DNA of 26,663 nt from Gryganskiella cystojenkinii (taxonomy: Eukaryota; Mortierellomycota; Mortierellomycetes; Mortierellales; Mortierellaceae), in NCBI GenBank assembly GCA_015852425.1, contig JAAAIG010000501.1:1-26663 (forward strand). Reading direction: 5' to 3'. A program made the position numbers and the translations under genes. Each line of letters starts with the position of its first letter. The stretch's first letter is position 1. The notes under the pieces were generated by a model that had not been told where the DNA came from, made no database searches, and worked only from the letters and a program-made list of their open reading frames with translations. Below are positions 19,175 through 26,663 of this stretch, piece by piece.

Positions 19175-21049
19175 TCACTTCTTTTTGGTGTTGAGGAATC
19201 CACCGCTTCCGAAATACCGCTCGTTCAACGCCTTGATCTTGGCTGCCTGCGCCGTGGGATCGACCAACTCAATACCCTGCACAGGAGTGAACGCGATCGA
19301 GGAAGCAGTACCCGCGGTGGCAGTACCGCTGTTGCCGGTACCATACTGAGCCAATCGGGCCGCCATCCGGTTCGAGACTTTGTTCTTATTCCGGTTATTC
19401 TCTTGAGCGGCACGAATTCTTCCTGCACCGGGTCCTGAAGAGTCCTTGCTCAGCATACCAAGGCCTTCTGTCATACCGTATCCCATGACTTCTTGCTCCT
19501 CCTTGCCAAACTCCATACGGTTCTTCAACTTTTGCATCTCCGAGACGGCATAAAGCTCCTTCTCCTTGCGAGCACGACGTCCTCCACGCTTCTTCTTTGG
19601 TGCCTCCAACGGTGCTGGAAGGGCTTTGACGTTCTTTTGTGGTGGGGGCTCCAAAAGCTTGTCGAGTTTCTTTTCAATTTCTTCCTTGGTCTTGCGGCCC
19701 CATGATCCGTCAGGATAAGAGTGAGTTCTGTCGATACGAGCGGCGAGGACAAGTTTTGCGGCGATCATCTTCTGTGCCTTTTTCCTGATTTCTGCGGGTA
19801 ACCCCATGACCAAAGTTGAATGGTAAATGTAACCGACGTTTCGTACATTTGTGGCTGCCGAGAGGGCTTTGTTGAGAGACTTTTCGCGACCGAGAACTTG
19901 GACGTTACAGGCAGGCATCTTGCTTAATCCCGTCAATCCTCCAGCTTGGCCCATCAGCTTGGCCGCTGTGGCAGTCCCAATGATCGCGGACAGGTTAGGA
20001 GCAATGAACGTCAGCCTGGACTCGACATATTCGATAATCTAGGTTCAAAAAAAAATAAAACAAAAAAAATAGAGTATGAACATATTAGACGAAGCTCTTG
20101 ATCACATACTTAATCCAGAGGACAGTCGGTAGGGTGAAGTATATAATCCCCATACAAGACAAAGAAGAGTCGGAAGTTGGAATGTGAAAACGATTTTCTT
20201 ACAGTGGCCTTGGCCTTTTCAAGTTCAAAGGCGAGATTGCAGGCATCTTCACAAGCCTTCCACTCTGCATCAGTGAGTGCCCTTCCTTCCGTTGTTGTCC
20301 ATGTGAGACCGACGACCATGACTGTGGCCGAGGGCAAGATGTCATGTAGCTCAACTTTGGTAATATCCTCCTGATTTCCGATCCTTTTCACCGTCCGAGC
20401 ATAATCCATGGGGTTCGCCACCAGTGTCTCGAGTTCCGGAAACTTGGGTTCGTAGTGATCACGGATAAACTAATCATAGAGAAAGCGTAGAGGGCTTCGT
20501 AAGTTGCATATAAAAGAGAACTAAAAGCAAGCTCATTTATCACTCTTGGGGGTAAAGAGCCTTCCAGACTTCCGTTCTTACCTTGTGGACGACAAGGATT
20601 TCGTTATCGATTACCACTGTGATGGTATTCGCCTTGACAATCAGCTGATACTCGGGATCATCTTCGACCATCCCTGTGACATCTGTCCCCTTAACGGCCG
20701 CCTCTGACTGGAAATGGGCGATGTCTTTTAGGATGCCCCGCATCTCGTTCGAATCCATCAGCTTGGCAATGTCTCGAGCATGTTTGGCGCCTTGGACGTC
20801 CCGCAACATAGACCGCAGGGCAACATCGTTCTCGTCTTCATCGTCTCCGTTGGCCATTTCGAGATCCTCCTCTTCCTCTCCGTTCTCGCCACCGTCAAGG
20901 TCAGCGAAATCGCCATAGTCGACATCCATCCCATTGGATGTCCGCCGTGATGACGAAGACGTGGAACCTTGTGGTTCAGAGCTTGTGCCCACGATCTCAG
21001 CTGCTTCCTCGTAGTCGATGTCGGCCAAAAAATCGTCGGCTAAAGACAT
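19175..21049 (-). CDS. PRP31: U4/U6 snRNP protein PRP31
   Basis: The three exons on the minus strand are 21049-20582, 20469-20203 and 20038-19175, encoding 532 residues (human PRPF31 has 499). Both introns are phase 0, with GTAAGA donors. The start MSLADDFLADIDYEE matches the family start. An acidic Asp/Glu stretch follows (about 46-80). FPELETLVANPMDYARTVK sits at the beginning of exon 2. The Nop domain includes IIEYVESRLTFIAPNLSA and AGGLTGLSKMPACNVQVLG, with GYIYHS and AAKLVLAARID. EPPPQKNVKALPAPLEAPKK and KKRGGRRARK form the basic nuclear-targeting part. The C-terminus carries GTASSIAFTPVQGIELV and RYFGSGGFL, as in orthologues. PRP31 binds the U4 snRNA 5' stem-loop with 15.5K/SNU13 and holds the U4/U6.U5 tri-snRNP together. 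The gene is divergent from the small heat-shock-element gene. Confidence 0.97.
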
Positions 21050-21590
21050 GGTTGTATAGGGTGATGTGCGGCGTGTTGATGGTTTGTGAGGAAGAAGGGG
21101 AAGATGATCTTTTCCAAGAGCTTCGCAGCGCGATTGCTTATGAAGAAAGGAAGTCACAAGCTCAACTTGAGTAATTTATTGTCCATTTCGGACAAAAAAA
21201 TAAAATTTGCGGTTATCCTTGCCGATAACTTCGTCTTCGAATAATAATTCTGGTCTAGGAAGAAAACGAGGTGTACCAGCGGCACTCTAGGGTTTTATGG
21301 ATAGGATAATATAGATGTTCCTCAGAAAAGTGACACTTTTTTTGAATCAGTTCTCTTGGTCTTAACCTTACTCTATTCTTAGTTACATACGTTTTGTGCG
21401 ACTCAAAGACAGCCATGATCATCAACATTGCGCATCGCGCGTTTAGTAGCAAATGCCAACTTTTTTGACTTTTTTTTGCAGATCCACGAGATTCAAAGAC
21501 AGCCATGATCATCAACATTGCACACCAACTCTTTTGGCTTTTGTCACACTCGTTATGTAACGATGACACTAGCTACGCAACGACGAGGAT
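21050..21590. other. Divergent promoter region with a 29-nt direct repeat
   Basis: The region between PRP31 and the small heat-shock-type gene. It has no supported ORF, but a 29-nt segment is repeated exactly at 21403-21431 and 21493-21521. Partly matching CCAACT..TTT runs follow both copies. Confidence 0.6.
21403..21521. repeat. Direct repeat of 29 nt, offset 90 nt
   Basis: Copies at 21403-21431 and 21493-21521 are identical by eye and begin TCAAAGACAGCC, with the palindromic core ATGATCAT inside. After each copy a similar CCAACT(T/C)TTTTG run occurs, displaced by about 24 nt in the first copy. This points to a segmental duplication of about 60 nt followed by an indel. Confidence 0.8.
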
Positions 21591-21605
21591 GGAAAATTCT
21601 GGAAG
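21591..21605 (+). promoter_or_regulatory. Perfect heat-shock element
   Basis: GGAAAATTCTGGAAG contains three inverted 5-nt units (GAA at 21592, TTC at 21597, GAA at 21602), the exact nGAAnnTTCnnGAAn consensus for trimeric HSF1. It ends 23 nt before a TATA box. Confidence 0.6.
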
Positions 21606-21628
21606 GAAAAAGTGCACAACGCTCAGGT

Positions 21629-21636
21629 TATAAAAG
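21629..21636 (+). promoter_or_regulatory. TATA box of the small heat-shock-element gene
   Basis: TATAAAAG is 79 nt upstream of the predicted ATG at 21715. A CT-rich leader follows (21645-21705). The spacing suits a short 5' UTR. Confidence 0.6.
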
Positions 21637-21714
21637 ACAGCGCGCACCTCACACTCCTTGTTCCCCATTCTTTCCTTTCCTTCACTTTCCTCCAACACCA
21701 CCAAGACTGGAAAG

Positions 21715-22341
21715 ATGTCCCCCGAGAGCCCCTGGTAAGTCAAAAAACACTCCTTTCAAGTCTAACCCTTCCTTCTTTTGGTTATTACTTCCACGCCATT
21801 TTGCCCATCTCTTCTTCATCAGTGTTCACTGTCCGTTTGCTTGGCTTACGACTCACTCATGACCGCCTTTTGGTGTGCTTTTTTTTTTCTGTATCATTCT
21901 TTTATTCTTAGCCTTTCGCGTCCTCGACCAAGTTGCAAGAACATTTCCTGCGGCAACGTGCACCCAAGTCAAGCTTTCTTGAGTCCACGCCGCCCACGTC
22001 AAGCATTCTCGCATCCGTGTCGTCCACCTCAGGCAGGTCAGGCCTCCACTCCACTCCACGCCAAGGCCGCTTCGCTCGTGTCCACAAAGACCGATCCAAG
22101 CCGCGGGCAACCACCATTTAACATCAGTCTGAGGACTGAACATTTACAATCCGAAACCCTCGCCGAATGGGGCGTGACGGACCCGACCTTTAGTCGGTTT
22201 ATTAGGTATTAATAACGACGATATTTTGATTCGGATTTCTTTCTTCTTGCAAATTTTCCCGTCCACTTTAACTAACTCTCTTTTTTAAATTATTATTATT
22301 TTTTTTATTTGAAAAGCACAATAATCAAGAAGAATAAGTAA
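21715..22341 (+). CDS. Predicted small heat-inducible protein, unknown family
   Basis: Three predicted exons (21715-21734, 21912-22205, 22317-22341) give 112 residues. Donors are GTAAGT and GTATTA, and CTAAC lies before the second acceptor. The first exon encodes MSPESP. The middle is Pro/Ser/Arg-rich and probably disordered. The C-terminus is more protein-like: TPLHAKAASLVSTKTDPSRG, then FNISLRTEHLQSETLAEWG and VTDPTFSRFI with a final TIIKKNK. If the second intron is retained the protein ends two residues after FSRFI, at 22212. Early in exon 2 another frame has better third-position GC, so the N-terminal half is uncertain and an extra intron or indel is possible. No domain is recognised; the end faintly resembles short helical PWI-like segments, which I would not rely on. 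The heat-shock element and TATA box are the best evidence that a gene starts here. Confidence 0.45.
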
Positions 22342-22439
22342 TCCAAGTCATAGCTTAAATCGCACTTTTCAATTATTATGGGTTGCCAAAGGGGTATCTT
22401 GTTTTGTTCGAATGAGTTGAGGCTGTCAACTCGACATAT

Positions 22440-25040
22440 CTACTCAGTCTTACGTGAAGTCCGGTTGTCGATCAGAACCTCACTCTCGGCCAGACTAGTT
22501 GCTTCAGATTCCAGAGAATGGCCTCCCGCATTCTTCATTGCTTGTGTTCCATTAACAGCAGGGGTGACTGGTGTTGGTGGTGTCCCCCGCTGCACATTTG
22601 TGGCAGCAGCAGCAGCAGCAGCCCTGGCTTCCCGGGCTGCCTTTAATGCGGTGATGGGTCCACCTACTCCTGGGACATACCCATACTCATCGTCGTCGTC
22701 GTCGTCGTCAGCAATCTCGTCCTTGATGACTTCTGACTTATCAACTGTCACAGGCGCCATCTTCACATTGGCCATCGGTCGCGAGGCAGAGATAAAAGCT
22801 TGACCATAACTGGGACGACCCAGGGGGGTTCCGGGACCTGACTTAGATCCCAGTCCTGTCATTGACTTTTCATCCTCGTTCCTTAGATGTTCGATAACAC
22901 CCGAGACGATGAATGTACCGTTGTCTTTTCGTTTCGCGGATGACGTTGCATAGGACGAAAATTCCTCGCCGACTTCGATCTCTCGGAGATTGATAATACC
23001 ACTCGTCATGCCTGAGTAATCTTGATCGTCTTCCTCCCCGTACTTGAAAACATATTGGTTCGAAGATGAAGAGTGTGTTGGTTGCCTTTGGAGAGGTGAC
23101 GATCGTCTTTTCTCGTATTGTTTGTTGTGTTGCAGGGTTCGGATGTAATGACCGTATTGAATGTCGGCCTCGTTCTGCGATAGACGATCACTTTCGGGAA
23201 GATCGATAAGCTCAGGTTTGTTATTGGCAGCACCGAGCTTGCTGGGAATATTAACTGAACGTTGAGATTTGGTGTAGAGATCCTGCGTACTACCCGAGCT
23301 TGAAGGTACTTCCAGAGGCATGACAATCAAGGGTAGCGACCGCGCAATTTTTTTTGAGTTCAAGCTCAATGTTGAAGGGGAACCGTAGCGACCAGGTTCG
23401 TCTTGACTGCCATCCATAAAAGGCGAAGCGATCAGAGGGAAGTTGGAGTGAGAATCATGACGGCGATTGTCAACGTTGCGATCGCTCCGGTGGCTATCTT
23501 TCTGTGGAAACAGCTGTAGTTTCCGCCTGCGCCAATAAAGCCGACCCAAAAAGAACATGGCAGCGCCCAAGAGACAGACCAAGCCGACCGCGATCCCGAC
23601 AATAGCCCCTGTTCCAAACTTTGACGGGGGGTCATATGTATCAGTCCATGTCCAGTCGTTTGTGTTGATAAATCCGATTTGAGGTTGCGTAAAATGTTTG
23701 TTGCCACCGAGAATAGGACCATCATAGCCTGAATTGATTAAGATTGATCAGTCATCAATTATAGCCATCATCGCACATTTTACCCTCGTTCAATATATGC
23801 AACACACAATTTCAAGCTTGTCAGGTTTACCTCCTACGACCATTATAAGGTTTGTTGAAACCATCTGGCAAGTCGCCCCTGCTCTTCCTTGACCTGGTGC
23901 TCCGTTCAGCGGGACAGGTGTCCAAGTCCAGGCTTTCGTGTCTTTCGTGTCTTTCGTGTGGAGAATCCAGCTGTCGTTCAAACTGTTGAGGCCTGAAAAG
24001 ATGGCACCGCCATATATAAATATATCGCCGTTGGGAAGCAACACATTGCAGGCAGAGAGACGATCTGGTGGTGGGTCCGACGCAGGGCCTCCTGAAGGAG
24101 TAATCGGGACTGGCGAAGGTATACCCGACTGAGCGACTCCGTTCACAAGTCCTGTTGTGACCAGGTAGCCCTTTGACAAAGACTCACAAGGCGGCGTGAG
24201 ACTTCCCTGGGGAACATATTCTTTACAGCCGCCCAGGATCAACACTACGCTCTGACTCGATAGATAGAACATCATAGGCTGAAAGAGTCGAGGAATGACC
24301 GTAGTGCTTGCCGAGGCCCATTTCCAGGCAGAAGTGGTGGCGGCGCTCGCATCGAGAATATTCAATTCTGAGGAGAGGGATGTGTTCGGAACGAGTCCTC
24401 CATAGAGAGCCATCAGTCCTGTGTTGGTGTCTGTGACGATACCAATATCCATACGCGGACTCGTGGGCGAGATACCGGCTGCTGCAGCTAGGACAGGACT
24501 CCAGTGATCGAGGATAATATTATAGACGAGCGCAAGAGGACTTGTGGTGGTGCCCATGCCAACGAGAACGAGATTCGTTTGGTCCTTAGAGATGGCAACG
24601 CGAGCATCAGTGACATTGTAGCCCGTCGGAGTCAATCTCTGCCATGGGACATTATCGGCCTTGAACGAGTTCCTGAGCGAGACGGAGAGGAGATCAGCAG
24701 TAGCAGCTGGGTAATCCACTCGAATAGTTCCTGCGACGAGATAAAAGGTCTTGTCCACGACTGCAGAGCCAGGGCAGAAACGAGGAGTGTAAACGGACGG
24801 TCCAGAGTTCTGAGAGAGGACAAGGGTTGGAGTAATGGCGCACAAAAGCGAAACGAGAAGACGACATGGCCGGAGACGATGTCTTTTGGTGGATGTTGTT
24901 GATTTGAATTGGAGGATTAATGAGAAAAGGAAGGACAAAAGTGGATTTAGTTTCGCCTTTGTTTTATAGTTTTCTGATGAAACAGACGTGTGAAGTCGCG
25001 AATGTGGTGGGATAGAACAGCAACATTGGGACGGCGGCAT
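22440..25040 (-). CDS. Kelch-repeat single-pass membrane protein
   Basis: The two exons on the minus strand are 25040-23831 and 23728-22440, joined at VVGG|YDGP by a 102-nt intron, encoding 832 residues from the first in-frame ATG. A hydrophobic signal-like segment (RLLVSLLCAITPTLVLSQ) is followed by VYTPRFCPGSAVVDKTFYLV. Kelch blades show the usual GG doublets: GLMALYGGL, VVLILGGC, GDIFIYGGA and LIMVVGGYDG. A beta-propeller ectodomain is expected. A transmembrane span at about 440-465 (FGTGAIVGIAVGLVCLLGAA) is followed by RLYWRRRK, then a cytosolic tail of about 360 residues rich in Ser. The tail has an Asp run (GTC/GTC codon repeat at 22690-22710) and an Ala run (GCA repeat at 22604-22621). 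Similar kelch-TM proteins are multicopy in Mortierellaceae; function is unknown. The start is doubtful: the signal segment lies about 60 residues inside the frame. Confidence 0.8.
24960..24972 (-). promoter_or_regulatory. Possible TATA box of the kelch gene
   Basis: The minus strand reads CTATAAAAC here, about 100 nt upstream of the signal-peptide codons but inside the long open frame. If it is the true TATA box, the annotated N-terminal extension is untranslated. Confidence 0.3.
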
Positions 25041-25630
25041 GGTGGGGCTTGGAATGATTCCGAGAATCGTTTGTTTCTTGGTCGGTTGGTCTAGACCGAA
25101 TCGGGAAACCACACCCTCGTTAGATTGACGGAAGGGGCTTTGAAAAAGTAAAACAAAAGTCGAGGGGAGGAAGAGAAGGTGCAGTGGACGAGAACGAGCA
25201 CGAAGGGGTTGAGCAACAAAGAGATAGGTGAGGGTAACGATTGTCGAGCAGTAAAAATGAGGGCGGAGGGCGAGTGGCGAAGTTTGAGTGAGATATAGAA
25301 AGAGAAGGGTGGTTGTCCTTTTTAGCCTTTGGGCGGTGTCGCCGAGGAAGCATGGAAGGCAAAGAAACTACGTTTGTTCTTTTTTTATTTCTCGTTGTCG
25401 CTCACTGAATTCTGCGGGTCCAGGACTTTGTTGTGTCAAACCTTCTTTCAAAAGCCAAGTTTCTCGATGTCGAAAGCACAGCTTGGCACAACAATCGTGC
25501 CTGGGTGATCATGTTGCCGCTCCATGTTCTGACCATAGCCTCTTATTGTGGATGGTTGTATTGCCTTTTGCACAGCTTCAAGAGTCTTCAGCAATGAGTA
25601 AGTTGTTCTTCGGACTCCGCCACGGCCGTT

Positions 25631-25651
25631 GGGGGGTGGGGGGGGGGGGGG
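25631..25651 (+). repeat. G-tract, potential G-quadruplex
   Basis: Six G, one T, then fourteen G, followed by an AG repeat to 25660. A tract this long can fold into intramolecular G-quadruplexes. It lies about 200 nt upstream of the KIN17 start codon. Confidence 0.7.
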
Positions 25652-25660
25652 AGAGAGAGA

Positions 25661-25668
25661 CACGTGAC
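25661..25668 (+). promoter_or_regulatory. CACGTGAC E-box before KIN17
   Basis: An octamer with the CACGTG core, 182 nt upstream of the KIN17 ATG. The same octamer occurs 160 nt upstream of the CLASRP-like gene's first exon. Confidence 0.4.
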
Positions 25669-25849
25669 TACGAGCATAAGTTGATTTTTTTTTGGTCACA
25701 GAACAATGCAAAAGGTCTCTTCGTTTTTTCGATTTCAACCCACTTCACCACACAACAACCACCTCCACAACGGCCATTCACTCTAACCGATCAACAGAGC
25801 CTTATTACAGCAACGGCATAATCATCAACCCTCGACAGAACCACGACTC

Positions 25850-26663
25850 ATGGCTAAAGACGGATTCCTCACTGCCAAGGCTGTAATGTTTTGCAGGCTT
25901 TTTTATTTTATTTTTTTGCCATGTTGGGAACTTGTGCGGAGGACATGGTCACAAAAACTGCACGGCAACACGTTGAGCTAAGACTTTCCTTATCATTTGT
26001 TATTTTTAGGTTGCCAACCGAATCAAGGCGAAGGGCCTCCAGAAGCTACGATGGTACTGTCAGATTTGTGAGAAGCAATGTCGAGATGAAAACGGATTCA
26101 AGGTACGCAATGATGATTCGTAATCTGGCCGTCGTTATACATGCTTTGAGAAACCAAATCTAACTTGACAACAATTTGCTTTCCTTTTCCTTTCAATACC
26201 TAGTGCCACTGTGCATCCGAGTCTCACCAGCGCAAGATTTTGCTGGTGGCGGAATCCCCCGAGAAATACGTCAATGACTACTCTGCAGAGTTTCAACGAG
26301 ATTTCATGAAGCTCCTCTCCTCAAGATACGGTACTCGTCGGGTTAACGCCAACCTAGTCTACCAGGAGTTTATTTCGGACAGGACCCATCTGCACATGAA
26401 CGCCACCAAGTGGGCCTCACTCTCAGAGTTCACAAAACACCTCGGCAAGGAAGGTTTGGCGATCGTGGATGAGACCCCGAAGGGATGGTTCATGACCTGG
26501 ATCGATAACTCGCCCAAGGCCCTAGCTAGGCAGGAAGCCATCGCCAAGAAGGAGCGTATGGAGATGGATGATGAGCAGCGGGAACAAAGGCTGATCCAGG
26601 AACAGATCGAAAAGGCTGCCTTGCTCAGGAAACAGCAGTCCGGGGGCGATGACGAAGCAGAGG
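25850..26663 (+). CDS. KIN17: KIN17 DNA/RNA-binding protein, 5' part
   Basis: Exons 25850-25882, 26010-26102 and 26204 to the window edge give the first 195 residues. The gene is cut by the window end, not truncated. The start MAKDGFLTAKA aligns with the conserved N-terminus and puts the zinc finger at C28, C31, H44 and H50, the positions used in human KIN17 (WYCQICEKQC, GFKCHCASESHQR). The winged-helix domain follows (VYQEFISDRTHLHMNATKW, EGLAIVDETPKGWFM), then a charged coiled-coil start (KKERMEMDDEQREQRLIQEQ). KIN17 is a conserved nuclear protein that binds curved DNA and RNA, works in DNA replication and repair, and associates with spliceosomes. The C-terminal tudor-like/KOW part lies outside the window. 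The gene is divergent from the kelch gene. Confidence 0.96.

Larger units (their letters stand above)
25041..25849. other. Divergent intergenic region, kelch gene to KIN17
   Basis: It contains a G-rich tract (25631-25651) and an E-box (25661-25668). It also contains a short plus-strand frame (25424-25591) with one hydrophobic run (AWVIMLPLHVLTIASYCGWL). An ATG-led stretch in the same frame (25352, MEGKETTFVLFLF) is separated from it by a TGA at about 25406. No family is recognised and splicing cannot be shown, so this is only a candidate small membrane protein gene. Confidence 0.3.

Noticed and set aside
22604..22715. Trinucleotide runs as a possible microsatellite of interest
   Set aside because: They simply encode Ala and Asp runs in the kelch protein's cytosolic tail, which is common in fungal disordered regions.
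22378..22803. Plus-strand frame opposite the kelch tail with Ala and Ser runs
   Set aside because: Antisense shadow of the GCA and GTC codon repeats in the kelch gene.

Overview
This is a nuclear fungal window, most likely from an early-diverging filamentous fungus such as Mortierellomycotina. That placement is an inference from gene style, not from a marker gene. The supporting signs are many short introns (about 50-200 nt) with GTAAGT/GTATGT-type donors and CTAAC-like branch sites, CT-rich leaders, a kelch protein with one membrane span, a class A FAD monooxygenase, degenerate leucine-rich-repeat-like sequence and a retroelement relic. No bacterial operon, rRNA, tRNA or CRISPR array was seen.

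The left third (1-7100) is accessory and decayed. It holds coding-like fragments (195-461, 1090-1266), an intact gene for a small secreted eight-cysteine protein (minus, 2848-3135), a roughly 310-bp inverted duplication of that gene's promoter and first untranslated exon (3237-3547 / 3825-4137), an orphan coding relic behind the duplicated promoter, and a frameshifted retrotransposon RNase H remnant (4950-5433).

The rest carries six recognisable genes, rebuilt exon by exon with phases that close: a CLASRP/SWAP-type SR protein (plus, 7105-9945, 10 exons, 594 aa); an FAD-dependent monooxygenase (plus, 13975-15798, 4 exons, 471 aa); a DHHC palmitoyltransferase (minus, 15939-18112, 7 exons, 463 aa); the U4/U6 snRNP protein PRP31 (minus, 19175-21049, 3 exons, 532 aa); a kelch-repeat membrane protein (minus, 22440-25040, 2 exons); and the 5' part of KIN17 (plus, 25850 to the window edge). 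Between PRP31 and the kelch gene lies a predicted small three-exon gene (21715-22341). It has a perfect three-unit heat-shock element and a TATA box just upstream and no family I recognise. A decayed, LRR-like gene with a zinc-finger-like stretch occupies about 10690-12110.

Three of the conserved genes (CLASRP-like, PRP31, KIN17) act in splicing or nuclear nucleic-acid metabolism. The CLASRP-like and KIN17 promoters both carry CACGTGAC about 160-190 nt before the ATG. The FAD monooxygenase and palmitoyltransferase converge with 140 nt between stop codons. The small heat-shock-type gene and the kelch gene also converge, 98 nt apart. PRP31 and the small gene are divergent, as are the kelch gene and KIN17. 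Exon boundaries come from reading frame, splice consensus and remembered family similarity, not from transcript data.
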